Below, in pieces: positions 1-10,838 of a stretch of 64,000 bases of DNA. Positions within the stretch are counted from its first letter, which is position 1, and the number at the start of each line of letters is the position of its first letter. The stretch comes from Notolepis coatsorum. Taxonomy: Eukaryota > Chordata > Actinopteri > Aulopiformes > Paralepididae. The translations under genes were made by a program, and so were the position numbers. The stretch covers positions 40,536,766 through 40,600,765 of the forward strand of contig OZ020593.1 of the NCBI GenBank assembly GCA_963971535.1, given 5' to 3'. The notes beneath the pieces were generated by a model. That model saw only the letters and a program-made list of their open reading frames with translations, was not told where the DNA came from and made no database searches.

Positions 1-39
1 AAAAAGTTTAATTATTATTTTTTTTCGTTTTTTTTTTGC

Positions 40-204
40 ACTACCTATCTTTGTGAAAGTGGCTTCTCAGCTCTGGTCCAGCTGAAGACAAAGCAGAGGA
101 ACAGATTGGACATTGAGCATAACCTCAGAGTTGCTTTGTCTACCATCACCCCAGACTTTGAGACTCTTGTCAGGAGCAAACAACATCCCCAGTTATCCCA
201 TTAG
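40..204 (+). pseudogene. hAT transposase C-terminal fragment
   Basis: One open frame ending at the TAG at 202-204 encodes about 54 residues with the segment TYLCESGFSALVQLKTKQRN followed by RLDIEHNLRVALS. This is the hAT dimerisation-region signature (CE.GFSAL..(M/L)K.K.RNRL) of the ZBED5/SCAND3-like group. It is preceded by a poly-T stretch with no visible coding continuity, so the rest is lost, frameshifted or outside the window. It is a transposon remnant rather than a host gene. Confidence 0.75.
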
Positions 205-246
205 TTCCCTGGGATGTTAAGCTAAGAAGTCTGCTAAGAAGCATAT

Positions 247-247
247 A

Positions 248-325
<78 letters not shown>
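247..325. repeat. (TTA)n microsatellite
   Basis: About 26 tandem TTA units lie inside the first of two tandem copies of the hAT 3' non-coding segment. The second copy (near 440-457) has only about four units, so the array expanded after the duplication. Confidence 0.95.
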
Positions 326-801
326 TTATTTCATTGGGTTTTTAGCCCTAGTTGCACTTTTGTTGCAACCCCAGTTATCCCATTAGTTCCCCCAAACTTA
401 GGTCTGTTATGTTAAGCTAAGAAATCTGCTAAGAAGCATATTATTTATTATTATTTTATTTCATTGGGTTTTTAGCCCTAGTTGCACTTTTGTTGCACTT
501 TTCTGTGTTTATTTCATGTTTTTAACAGTGCATGAAAGATTGTGTATTACTGCAAAAAAAATATTTGAAATAAATCACAGTGGTTAAAAAATTTGGGTTG
601 CGACTTAATGACTAAGGAAAATGTTGGGTCCCGAGGCTAGACCAGTTGAGAACCACTGATTTAGAGGCCGTATCGCCCAGCCCCTATGCTGATCCTGTCT
701 GTGCAGTTATGTGTTCTTGTCTGTCATTACTTTATACTTCCTTTGTTCAACAATGGTAATTATTAATTAAATATTCTTTGTTGAATACTTTGGCTACCGT
801 C

Positions 802-1652
802 CAGCGTTTCCGTTAGCCGGTAATTACCGGTATTTGACCGGCAAAATCTGTTGAAGTCCGACATATTTAATCTCTCCGGTCTTAATGTCCGGTGAAAATA
901 ATGCCCTCTAAGCACAATTTGATTATTTGAATTGTATTAAAATAGGCTAAAATTAAATAGCCTATGCGATGAACGAAACAATCATTACATTTGTTTCATC
1001 GTTGCTTCACCAAGCAGGTATAATAATGTTGTCAGCGGGAGCTTAGTGCTGGGTTTTGCGAGTGCATGTGTAGCTGCAGAGCCGGAGCAGCAGCGGCACA
1101 GTGCAGTACTCCAATTCAGCCATTGGCAATTCAGCTGTTGGGTGTGGGGCGCTGTTGAGCGATCACCAGATAGAGCCAAAAAACTGCTGAATCTGCTGCT
1201 CTGCAGCGCCATACTCTTTGCAAATAAGTCGTTGCGAGGTGGAGAGAGTCATCACGCAAACCCATGATAATGTTGCCGTCTCTGCCAAATTTCTCAGTTC
1301 TTCGCTTGATATAATTAATACAAATGTCCAATATAACGGAATTCGTTAGCTCATAAAAATGTGATTATAACAGACTGTTGTTTATTAATGTCGGGCGACT
1401 GCCCACAGACACCTATTTGATTTAAAGTCGGCAGCAGCACGGAGTCTCTGGACTTATTTTATTTGGAATATAATGATTGTATACGCAAAAGTAGCCTAGT
1501 TTTAAGTTAAAATATTATAAATCTACATGCCTTGAGGATGTCAATTATTTTTAAGCTCAATAAACTCTGACCGGAATTTCTCTCATTTGACCGGTAGATT
1601 TAAATCTACCGGACCCTGAGACCGGCAAAAAAAATTTCTAATGGAAACCCTG
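802..1652. mobile_element. hAT-like non-autonomous element (copy A), complete with TSD
   Basis: The termini CAGCGTTTCCGTTAG (left) and CTAATGGAAACCCTG (right) are inverted repeats. They are flanked by a perfect 8-bp TSD, CTACCGTC, at 794-801 and 1653-1660. The interior has repeated ACCGG motifs near both ends and no recognisable transposase. A reverse-orientation copy is at 15189-16960. The short open frames inside are not conserved coding sequence. Confidence 0.9.
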
Positions 1653-1660
1653 CTACCGTC

Positions 1661-3195
1661 TCCTTATTATGTTACATTGACCACTGACCAGACATCGAGC
1701 TTTCTAACCATCAATGGTAACGTAAAACAGAAATTCCATATTGTGCCTTTAAGCCCATTAGATGTTTTTTTCCCCTCAAGGGAAGTTTTCCATCTTGAAG
1801 GTACCACAGGTTTGATTTATTTATTTTTTATTTCTCATTCAATGTCATGTCTTCATAAAAATGCCCCGCCCACATGGGCATTATTTTGAACTATAGTAAA
1901 TCAGAGAAGAAGTAGCTTCCTCAGGGTTGTCTGTTCAGTCTCATTGTTTTCCACTGGGCATCAGCTTTCTGCAGCCCTCACAGCTGCATTATTCATCCAC
2001 ACTGGACACTGTGTGTGTGTGTGGACATTGGACGCTCACCCCTGAATGGTGGAAGGTGACAGAGGCTATTTGGGTCTTGAAGATGGATAACAGTGGGTGG
2101 ATAATGGGGATCAGTATAGTCTAGTGTCTCCTTTACAGTGGAACAGACGAGGTGTGCCATCCTGCCCGGAGGAGCTGCTATGTTGCCTTAAAGAGTATCA
2201 TTAGTATCGTTCTCAATGGGAAGTTATAGTGTCCCATGGTGTTTGAGAGACCTTTGTTGACATTGGTTTGAGTTGAGTCGACTGCTTCAAGTCCAGTTCT
2301 GCCTGTCTGCTTCGGCCGTTGATTGTTTTTGTTGTGGCTGTAGTTGTTTTTGTGACACTCTGCCGACTCCCGCCGCGCTACCGTGCAGAGAAATACGACC
2401 TGCTTGTTTCCGTCGGCTGTCGTCACGGGAACAAGAGCTGGCTTCCCGCAGATGGTGGTGGCGGGGGGTTTGATTTCCAGATTGTTTTGTTTGTGTCTGT
2501 GTGTGTGTAGCCTGCCTGATTGATTGGAACACATCACAACAGCGCTGTCGGCCAAGGTTGGAATAGTGAGAGAGTTTGAAAGAGAGTGTAACACACTACG
2601 AGAGAGAGAGAGAGGAATTGAGACGACACTGTCCGCATGCCAGCTCGCCCATCTCATCTGGCTCCCCAGGGCAGCCAGAGAGCATTATCACCCTGTGAAT
2701 TATTGAGATGTTGTTCTTAGTTATCACCACTGTGGAATATTAAGCACCCTTATATGGCCTTATTGGCCATAATCCCTCTTAACGACCCCTGCATGAGTTC
2801 CAACTATATATACTGTTGAGAGCTTCCTCTGCCTCTGAATAATACACAGTGGTCTGCAAATATGCTGAGGCAGATGATGAAACCTGAACGTTGTGCCGGT
2901 GGTTGGATTCTGCCCCGGCATTTGTCATAGTTGTTGACATGGAAAAGGATATTTGGCACTCCTGTAAGTACAGTGTTGCCCTTATATGCACCTACCGCTG
3001 CTGAAATATGCCGAAGCAAACGCAATCATTTGATATTCCTCATCGGAATATGCAAGGAAATGCATTTCTGTGAAGTAAACGACATTTGGAAGATACATTT
3101 TCTGCAAAATTATTGAGATTGTTTATCTCCTTCCTGGAGGCAGGCCTTACTATGCGCCAGATTATTCTATAGGTAGTGTCTCGAGGGCCACCGGA
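1661..3195. other. Unassigned non-coding DNA
   Basis: I see no recognisable exon, RNA gene or transposon ends here. There is low-complexity GAGAGA at 2600-2615 and a short TGTG run near 2010. The open frames on both strands at 2178-2700 overlap one another and look like chance. Confidence 0.5.
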
Positions 3196-3432
3196 CCTCC
3201 AGTCCTCAATGCTTCAGACACGCCTCTTAGCCTCCAGTCCTCAATACTTCAGACATGCCTCTTAGCCTCCAGTCCTCAATACTTCAGACACGCCTCTTAG
3301 CCTCCAGTCCTCAATACTTCAGACACGCCTCTTAGCCTCCAGTCCTCAATACTTCAGACACGCCTCTTAGCCTCCAGTCCTCAATACTTCAGACACGCCT
3401 CTCAGCCTCCAGTCCTCAATACTTCAGACACG
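3196..3432. repeat. 35-bp minisatellite, about 6.8 copies
   Basis: The unit begins CCTCCAGTCCTCAATRCTTC and continues AGACACGCCTCTTAG. Units start at 3196, 3231, 3266, 3301, 3336, 3371 and 3406, with only a few substitutions. The array stops abruptly at ACACGG (about 3432). A further piece of the unit, CTTAGCCTCCAGTCCTCAAT, occurs alone near 9069-9090. Confidence 0.95.
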
Positions 3433-4356
3433 GTAGGCGCCGACGGTATACGCTACATAGCTAGCAAGCTATACAAAAAGAAACTGTTTAATGTGACTGA
3501 TCTAGTGAACTACAATCAGAATATTCCACCCATAAATAGCTAATGTCAAATATAAATAACGTAACGGTCATACCAAACAGTTAGTTTTGACAGGAGCTAG
3601 CTAACGTTAGTTAGTTAGCCAGCTAGCTAGTAGTACCGGTGATATGTTGCCAATTGATTTCGGTCGACTAACGTTAGCGAGATTGGCCTACGTTCCGTTA
3701 CATATTCATAATAATGAAAGTGTAGTGCCGAAGGATAGGAGTCTGAGGCGGGGTGTCGAAAGACGACGCTAAGCGTTTATTAAACATCAACTCAACGTCA
3801 ACACTGTTTCTTTCTAGCTAACAGGAACTCGTTTGCAGACAGGAAAGTAACAAACAATATGGTCCGTGCGGAACCCTTATCCCCAACACATAGTTCCGTG
3901 GGTGAATTACGTTGATCCACCACAAAAGATGAATTTTTTAAATATATGTTTAATCCAGTAAGAATAGTACTAGGCTATATAACATACATCTGTGCAAGTA
4001 GATTACATTAACAAAACGTATTGCCCTTTTGACATGTAGCCTACATATTCATATTTATTTATTTGGAAGTATTTTTTATTCTGTACTTAGTTTGAAAGTG
4101 GTCAGACAGTACCCTCTGTGTGTAATACAGTCTTCACTAGGGGTGGAACGGTACGCATTCAAACTGTACACTGTTCGATATGACCTCCACGGTTCGGGGC
4201 ATGTGTGTATTGTTCGGTTATAATGTTAGCCGTAAGCTAACTAGCGTTAGCCGTGAGCTACCTAACGTTAGCCACGAGCTAACCGTGGAGTCACTTCGCT
4301 GTGTTCCATTAGTTCCATTAGTGGGGAAGGGGGGGGGGGGGGGGTATATTGACAAG
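3433..4356. mobile_element. Remnants of hAT copies related to 17995-20748 and 27707-29346
   Basis: The stretch near 3735-3800 (GAGTCTGAGGCGGGGTGT, then GCGTTTATTNAACATC) matches the interior of the element at 27707-29346 around 28080. A left terminus TAGGGGTGGAACGGTACGC starts near 4139, and CGATATGACCTCCACGGTTC matches the same family. GTTAG/CTAAC-rich palindromic text lies between. Boundaries are uncertain and no TSD was found for this outer copy. Confidence 0.5.
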
Positions 4357-4411
4357 TAGGGATGGGCATTGATAAGATTTTATCAATACGATTCCATTAT
4401 CGATTATGCTT

Positions 4412-4728
4412 TTTTTTTTTTTTTTTTTATATCTACTTTTTCTCCCATTTTTCTATATTTTCTCCCATCCCAATTTCGTATCATCCAATTCAACCCTCCC
4501 CTGTCACGAACGCTGTTTCTTGCCTCCCACAAGCCGGCTGCAATGTGGACTAAGTCATACATAGCACAAGTCCCCTCCGGTACTTGAGGTAACAGCAGTC
4601 GCATCTTTTCACCTGCGCAGCTCGATCTCTCAGTGTCGAGGAGTAACGCGTGGGAGGCTCACGCTGCCCCCGACACTTCCTGATTCTACTGCGCAGGCGC
4701 ACCAACCGACTTGTAGGAGTCGCTTGTT
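4412..4728 (-). mobile_element. tRNA-derived SINE, head-truncated, with 17-bp TSD
   Basis: A poly-T stretch (poly-A tail on the minus strand) is followed by the same body as the SINE at 28774-29244, including CTGCGCAGGCGCACCAACCG. The copy ends at GTAGGAGTCGCTTGTT, so the tRNA-like head is missing, as expected of 5' truncation. The perfect TSD CATTATCGATTATGCTT lies at 4395-4411 and 4729-4745. Confidence 0.85.
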
Positions 4729-5061
4729 CATTATCGATTATGCTTATCGATCCGATTCTTTATTGATTCCCTTATCGATTCCTGATGCATTTCCAATTTA
4801 TTTATTTAAATTATAAATGTAACAAAACTAAGCTGGTTAGAATAACAACATGCAACTTGACATTTCTGATTGTCATTTATCATTTATTGTATAGCCCCCA
4901 TGTCAGAAAAATACAAAAACTGTAAAAAATAAATGAACTATACACTTAAATAAAATAATGTATTTGAGAACTAATTTAATCTATTGAACTGTAGTTGCAT
5001 TCAACAGGTTGTTATTGCAAAAGAGAATTTGTTAGCAATAACCTACCTGTATAAATAAAGG

Positions 5062-5626
5062 TTAAAGGGGAACTCCAACATTTTGTCTCTGTGCGTGCAT
5101 TTTAGCTTTGGGAATAGACGCTCCGTTAGCATAGCTTAACTTCATCACTGGAAGTGAGGCAGGACAGTAGCCTTACAGTGCCTTACAGTGTATTGCAAGG
5201 TCTGACATTGACCAAACTTGATATGCATGACCTTGGTGGGCTCTAGGTCAACTCCTGAAAAGGGGGTCAATGTCAGACTTTGCATCAAAAGTTAGGGGGC
5301 TAATAACCCTTGCCATAATTTCAGTGTGCCCCCTAACTTTTGATTGCAAGGTCTGACATTGACCCCCTTTTCAGAGTTGACCTAGAGCCCACCAAGGTCA
5401 TGCATATCAAATTTGGTCAATGTCAGACCTTGCAATACATTGTAAGGCACTGTAAGGCTACTGTCCTGCCTCACTTCCAGTGATGAAGCTAAGCTATGCT
5501 AACGGAGCGTCTATTCCCAAAGCTAAAATGCACGCACAGAGACAAAAAAGGTATGTATCTTCTTGTCTAACTCCAGGGAAGATGTTAAATAAGCTAATTT
5601 CCCAAAATGTTGGAGTTCCCCTTTAA
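5062..5626. mobile_element. TTAA-flanked fold-back MITE
   Basis: TTAA (5062-5065) is followed by AGGGGAACTCCAACATTTTG, and the right side ends with its inverse before TTAA (5623-5626). The arms are near-perfect inverted repeats of roughly 230-290 bp (for example GGTCTGACATTGACC and its partners). The centre is near 5315. There is no coding sequence. TTAA duplication is the piggyBac-superfamily hallmark. The matching empty site is at 7191-7208 in a duplicated segment. Confidence 0.9.
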
Positions 5627-5639
5627 AAGTAAAAACATA

Positions 5640-6020
5640 ACTGCTCCTAGGTTCAGTGTGTGGGCGAAACATCCCAACTTGATGATGTGTAGCCTTCTCA
5701 CTGCTACATCCATGTTGGCTGCGTTATCGACGGTGGCTGCCACAACCTTCTCTCTAACTCCAAACTCCTCCAGGATCCCGTCAATCTCCTCAGCCACAAC
5801 TGTCCCCGTCTGTGCTTGGTACACCGCTTTTGTTTTGAGGACCTTCTCTTTTATCTTGACGTAATGCACTGTTACTGTGAGGTAGTGGTCCTGACTAAAA
5901 TTTGTCTATCCATCAGCTGTGATGGCTGCCTTTGTTAAATTTTTTAGCTCCGAAATCAAATTGCCCTTCTCAACGTTATACAATGCAGGGATCAGGCTGT
6001 TTGTCATCTCATCTCCCTAC
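5640..6020 (-). pseudogene. hAT transposase core fragment (ZBED-like)
   Basis: Read on the minus strand, the segment encodes ELKNLTKAAITADG, an in-frame stop, then VHYVKIKEKVLKTKAVYQAQ, followed by VVAATVDNAANMD and GCFAHTLNLGA. These match the ITTD.WTS..., VTDNA.NM and C.AH.LNL blocks of hAT transposases around two catalytic-core segments. The in-frame stop and the missing downstream part show that it is dead. Its coding sequence runs into the TTAA fold-back insertion at 5626. Confidence 0.8.
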
Positions 6021-6164
6021 AGAACATTGTGGGAATGCAACAGAACTAAGCTGGTAGAATAACAACATGCAACTTGACATTTCTGATTGTCATTTTATTG
6101 TTGAGCCCCCAATGCCCCCCATGTCAGAAAAATACAAAAACTGTACTTTTTTTTAACTACACAC

Positions 6165-7090
6165 TTAACACTTTGAGTGCCACGCCGGGTTTTCCTTTTT
6201 ACCCCCTGAATGCCACCATCGGCGCCAATGTTAACGTTAATATCGCCTAATCTATGTTTTAAATTATGGCATGTGTCTAATCTGCCCATCGCATTATCAA
6301 AGACTATTTTCCAGTCAGTGCTGTCAAGGCAGATTGTTTTTTTATCGCGTCATTTCCGTTTCAGAGCATTTAGAAAAGCACCCGTTTTCAGATAAAAAAC
6401 ACCATTCTATGAAAATAGTCTTTTACTCTAATATTCCACAACGTTGATATTCGTCTGCCTTTTTATGAATCGTTTTCAAATAAACGCTAGATGATCAATA
6501 TTATACGTGCACGCAAGCACATTCGGGCCGCGCACGGATAATCGCTGCGTTGATTTCCTCTCGGACTTTTACATTGAAACCGAAAGAGTCCATTTCACAA
6601 AACAGCCTATAACTTAATCAAAATTAGTCTGATTGTCCTAACACTGATAACATAGAGTCCTTACCTGACATCAGATGGTATCCAACTGGTATATTCCAAT
6701 TCCTGATCACCATTCGAAAAAATCGATAAGTGTATGGATCCAACGCGATACAGTAGAACTCCATGATCAGCGGGGCTCAGACGCTCCAGAATGAACTGTG
6801 GTAACCCCGGCTGGATCAGTGGACTGGAAAATGCGGAGTACCGGATTTTTTCCCCCATCCATTTTCATTGAGTCCATTCCAAAATCCCTTGTCATCTGAA
6901 AGACGATAGGGGGCGTTTTTTTCCACATATAATCTCCGGCGGTGCTTGTGTATACTCGGGTAGGCTCGCGTGATGCAATATGATTTCAGATCGCTTAAAA
7001 AAAAAAAAAAATCAGAGGAATCTCGTGAGTGGCATTCCACGTCACTATTAAAAACCTGAGATATCTCGTGAGTGGCACTGAAAGTGTTAA
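6165..7090. mobile_element. piggyBac-like non-autonomous element
   Basis: TTAA plus CACTTTGAGTGCC (left) and GGCACTGAAAGTG plus TTAA (right) give inverted ends with TTAA TSDs at 6165-6168 and 7087-7090. No transposase is recognised inside. The flanks ACTACACAC and ATAAAATAATTTATTTGAG are contiguous, without the insert, at about 4935-4970 (ACTATACACTTAAATAAAAT), which is a duplicated copy of the host segment and serves as the empty site. Confidence 0.88.
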
Positions 7091-7244
7091 ATAAAATAAT
7101 TTATTTGAGATTCTCTTAAACTAATTGAATCTATTGAAGGTCATTGTTGCAAAAGAGAATTCGATATCAATAACCTACCTGTATAAATAAACGTTAAAAG
7201 TAAAAACATAACTGACACATGAGTTGACATGACATAAGTAACAT

Positions 7245-7631
7245 CTAAGAAAGCAATTCACCTACCGAAATTCTGAGGCTTCTACCGTGGAGTAAGGGTG
7301 CAAACCTTTCACCACAAATGTTGTGACAGCTCGGTGTAACTCGTTCACTTTTTCTTGTCAGTTTACCCCGCTGTGCTAAAGTGAAAGGGGTTTCCTGAGA
7401 TTCGTGAGAACCACTAGCAGCACTAGATGCACTCTGATTGTCATCATCTGAAATGGGAGAATATTTATACATAGATGAAAGCATTCGTTTTTCATTTAGG
7501 TTTTGTTTGCATGGCGCTAACGTTATTGTAATAATAACATTGGATTCTACCTTCGGTAACAGAGGTAGATGCAACAGCAGCACTTGTCCGTAGCACATCA
7601 AAAACACAACATTCTTCCAGCACGTTAACAC
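7245..7631 (-). pseudogene. Possible N-terminal part of the hAT transposase
   Basis: A 128-residue minus-strand frame includes the Ser-rich stretch SASSAASGSHESQETPF. It lies between the BED-finger remnant and the catalytic fragment of the same element, where a linker would be expected. I recognise no domain in it. It may be intronic or chance sequence. Confidence 0.35.
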
Positions 7632-8368
7632 TTTGCCCGCTGGGCATTGTACCCATCATTGTACCCTTTCTGCCAGCGCTATAAGTCTATGGAGTGGCTC
7701 ACCTTCTTTGTAGGGCTATAACTTTTTAAATTGTATTGCTATATTGACATTACTATGGCCCATTCAACATCGATTATCTATCGTTCAGGATGTGGGAACG
7801 TTATACTTTTTCATTCATACATTCATACAAAAATAGTCTAGAATATAAGTATATTTTTATCGATTTCTGCAGTAATTCCTAGAACGTGAGTTATAGGCCT
7901 AAACGCATATATAGATTATCGATTGTTGTTGAAAATAACGTTAGTGTCCTCTTACCGTGCGTCAAAGAGACTGGCGGTGAAAGATCCCAAGTATAGGACG
8001 TCGATCGCCTAGGTCCATTTCCGGTTTGTATGTTGCAATAAAAGTTTATAAAGCGATCCATTATGTACATTGTGTCTGTCGGGAGTCATGCAACAATATC
8101 TGACGGACGGATGAATTTAATCGACGCACAGCCCCCATATCCTGTTTGCCAGTGTAACTCGCCTGACCATCTACCAGGCGGCGGTATTGAGCCGTCGTTG
8201 CCTTCACCTTTAGGGTCCAGCTGGAGCGTCGCGGGTGTATATATGAATTCTGAATGCCATGGCGATAAAATTAAATATTGATCTCAATAACGCTGTACAG
8301 CGAGGTCTGACGGTCAAAGCATGGCGGGCAATATCGCTTTAAAGCGTTTTTGGCAGGGAATGTGTTAA
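7625..8368. mobile_element. piggyBac-like non-autonomous element
   Basis: TTAACACTTTGCCCGCTGGG at the left and GGCAGGGAATGTGTTAA at the right share the TTAACA(C/T)T-type end and TTAA TSDs (7625-7628 and 8365-8368). The interior shares AGGGCTATAACTTTTTAAAT with the elements at 13546-14501 and 15944-16821. It is inserted in the hAT at 4357-8654. Confidence 0.8.
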
Positions 8369-8510
8369 GGGCATGCTTTAGCATGTTGCTCGTATTGCTT
8401 CGATGAAATAGACATTTTGCAAATGCTGCAACTTGCGCTGTTTTCATTAACTTTGGTAAAATGCAGCCACGCTTTCTAACGTCTTTTTCTGCCAGACATG
8501 GTGGCTCCGG
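8369..8510 (-). pseudogene. BED-type zinc-finger remnant of the hAT transposase
   Basis: On the minus strand one frame gives SCSICKM (C-x2-C) and the overlapping frame gives FHRSNTSNMLKHA, which match the two halves of a BED finger (C-x2-C ... H-x..NTSNMLKH). They lie in different frames, so a small indel has broken the domain. Position and strand fit the N-terminus of the transposase at 5640-6020. Confidence 0.6.
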
Positions 8511-8662
8511 TCCCAAACAAACTGGCGTTACGTCATACGTCGGAAACACATGGTATCGATACAGGAATCGAGAGTCACGGAGTCATGCGATTCCAGGAAT
8601 CGGACAATTAGGAACCGGCTCCCAACAGGAACCGGTTCGCGATTCCAATCCCTATTGACGAG

Positions 8663-9634
8663 GCTTGACAACGGAGGTTTAAAGATAACTTCACATTTAT
8701 TGGCTGTTGGTTTATAGTATATCAGGGCTTCTCCTTCCAACGCGGTGTTACGGTTGACTATTTACTTCCTCGTGTGACGTCACTTCAAATACGGCTACCA
8801 GGACGCGTGTATGCTTTCCCCAACGCAGTTGTGTTTCCGCGTTCCCGTTTTGCGCTCTGATTGGCCAGGTCATGTGACATGTGCGCCAATCGTGGGACAG
8901 CAAGTTCTGCGCCTATTTCCGGGTCCAACAGCCTGCAAACTACCTGGCGTTCTATTACCCATGCTCTAAGACAAACTCTAACCTTAACCAACTTCGAAAG
9001 AGTGCCTAGGCTTAACCATCGAAAGATCGGGCTGTGATTCGACCCCGAATGGTTAGTGAGAAAGCCCCCTTAGCCTCCAGTCCTCAATGCATCAGAGAAC
9101 GACCACACACTGGGTAATTCCTCAAGGCAGCACACTGCACTCACTGACTGCTGAGTCAGCATATGACTAATTTAGCTTCCAAATGCCATGTGATTAACAT
9201 CAATACGCACACACACGCACACACAGGCAAAACAACCGGCAAGACCCAGAGCATGAGAGCACAGACGGCACCAAAACAATACGCAGGCACGGCGCACGCT
9301 CACAATACACAAGATAGCGGTGTGAGAACTGTGTGGGCTCATAGCAGTTTAGAACAGTGCAGTTTATTTCCCTCACAATTTCATCCAATTTCACCCCTGC
9401 ATGTATGTGTTGGTAGAGGCCGTCTCAGATAGGATTGTTTTTGGTCAATGACGAGAGCTTGTGTTTCGGGAGTCTGCAGTGGGGAGTCATGTGGGAGAGA
9501 GTGTTTCTCAATTTTTTTTTTAATTGTCCTTGAAGGGACACACACAGTTGTGACAGAAAATGAAGGAGTAATAGAGTTGTGATCATTATTTATTAGTTTG
9601 CAATATTTCATTTATGATGCATAACAGTTGATAA
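8663..9634. other. Mostly unassigned; tail of the outer hAT copy and a minisatellite unit
   Basis: From 8663 to about 8780 the text (GCTTGACAACGGAGGTTTAA, and the TGACGTCA region) parallels 19570-19695, so it continues the outer element that received the hAT insertion. Near 9069-9090 is a single unit of the 35-bp minisatellite seen at 3196-3432. A short ACACAC run is at 9210-9230. No gene is seen. Confidence 0.5.
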
Positions 9635-9650
9635 GAGAACCTCCTTGTTT

Positions 9651-9864
9651 TTTTTTTAAACTTTATTTTTTAGCGTTTATCGCTTTTCTGGTCAAGCATG
9701 ACCGACAGAAACAGGTTGAAATGGGATGTAGAGCAGGGGAAGACATTCTGAGAAATGACGGCGGGTCCGGGAATCGAACTCGTGTCCCCCAGATCCGTGA
9801 CGAGCACGGTTTTCCCCGACGCAGAAATAGCGCCGAGATATGCGGTGAGCTACGGGAGCTCCCT
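9651..9864 (-). mobile_element. tRNA-derived SINE with 16-bp TSD
   Basis: On the minus strand it begins GGGAGCTCCCGTAGCTCACC (box A region) and contains a box B-like GAGTTCGATTCCCGG. It ends in an A-rich tail. The TSD GAGAACCTCCTTGTTT is perfect at 9635-9650 and 9865-9880. A sister copy is at 11505-11741. Confidence 0.88.
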
Positions 9865-9880
9865 GAGAACCTCCTTGTTT

Positions 9881-10603
9881 ACACATGCTAGTAAAAGCAT
9901 TTCAACTGAAATGGGTCTTTCAGGGGGTGTGTGTGTCCGTGCCAGTGGCAGTGTTCCCATTATCATGCTCTATTTGTATTGAGCTTTGGTCTGTAATTTG
10001 AACACATCTTGGTGCTCTAAACATGTCACTCTCCAGAGCCCACTCCGTCCCTGAGGCGTTTGGATAAACAGTCCTGCTCAATTTGACATCCCAACCCCCC
10101 TTTTCAACTGAATCAATCCCAGGCCCCAAAGCAGAATTTCCAGGGTAAGTTGTTATGAAAGAGTGTGGACTGTTTCTCTGTGGAATTTCATTCTGCAGAG
10201 TTGAATTAACAGCTGCTCCATTCTCCTAGATGTCATGATCAGCTCTCTCTCTCTCTCGATCTCTCTCTCGATCTCTCTCGATCTCTCTCTCTCTGTCACC
10301 CCCCCCTGTCCCTCTCTTGGCGAGGCCAATGTACAGATGAATGAATGCAGTGAATGTGTGTGTGGGGAAAATTCATAACTCCCTAACTCAGTCCCCGTGG
10401 CCCAACCAACCAAACGCAGCAGGTGTCGAGGTTTTAAAATACCTGAGAACAGACACACTTGCTTCTCACTCCGACAACCACCAACAAATGTACTGTTGTC
10501 GACTCACTCCTTGAGCTCAATGTTCACACACTCTCACACTCCAGAGTGAGTTCAGAGACATGGGTGAAATGTTATGTGAGACACCACACACAACGCACGC
10601 ACG

Positions 10604-10659
<56 letters not shown>

Positions 10660-10838
10660 CATCTCCTCCATTTTTACTCTGTCTTGATGAATGGTTGAGC
10701 CATATGTATTGGGCAGGTGGCCCATGGCCAATTTAATATCATATTAATAATAGATTTATATATCCAGATATCTGCTTGATTAATCTGTTCATGACTACTA
10801 GTGTTAACTCCACTTCTGTTGTGGGCTGTAGTTACACC
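9881..10838. other. Unassigned DNA with (CT)n and (AC)n tracts
   Basis: I see a (TC/GATC)-rich run at 10240-10293 and an (AC)n tract at about 10609-10652 preceded by ACGC units. No exon or element ends are recognised. The open frames across these tracts are simple-sequence artefacts. Confidence 0.5.

Larger units (their letters stand above)
1..658 (+). mobile_element. 3' part of a hAT DNA transposon, cut by the window edge
   Basis: The right end CAGTTGAGAACCACTG (643-658) is the reverse complement of the CAGTGGTTCTCAA-type terminus common in vertebrate hAT elements. Upstream is a hAT transposase C-terminus (40-204), then a roughly 175-bp non-coding segment present twice in tandem: the text beginning CCAGTTATCCCATTAGTTCC near 190 recurs near 370, and GGGTTTTTAGCCCTAGTTGC occurs in both copies. 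The left end lies outside the window. It appears to sit inside another hAT-like element whose end, GCCCAGCCCCTA, follows at about 675-686. Confidence 0.7.
4357..8654 (-). mobile_element. hAT transposon (BED-finger transposase type), decayed and interrupted
   Basis: The ends are TAGGGATGGGCATTGATAAG on the left and GCGATTCCAATCCCTA on the right. The flanking 8-bp TSD is TTGACAAG (4349-4356) and TTGACGAG (8655-8662), with one mismatch. Transposase fragments lie on the minus strand: a BED-finger remnant near 8370-8500, a possible N-terminal segment near 7250-7630 and a catalytic-core fragment near 5640-6020. At least four other elements are inserted inside it (SINE, TTAA fold-back and two piggyBac-like), so only about half of its length is hAT sequence. 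Confidence 0.85.

Noticed and set aside
1046..1331. Short overlapping frames on both strands as small genes
   Set aside because: They lie inside the non-autonomous element 802-1652, and the sister copy at 15189-16960 does not preserve them.
3196..3432. Possible CRISPR-like array (regular 35-bp repeats)
   Set aside because: The units are contiguous with no unique spacers, in a vertebrate genome; it is an ordinary minisatellite.
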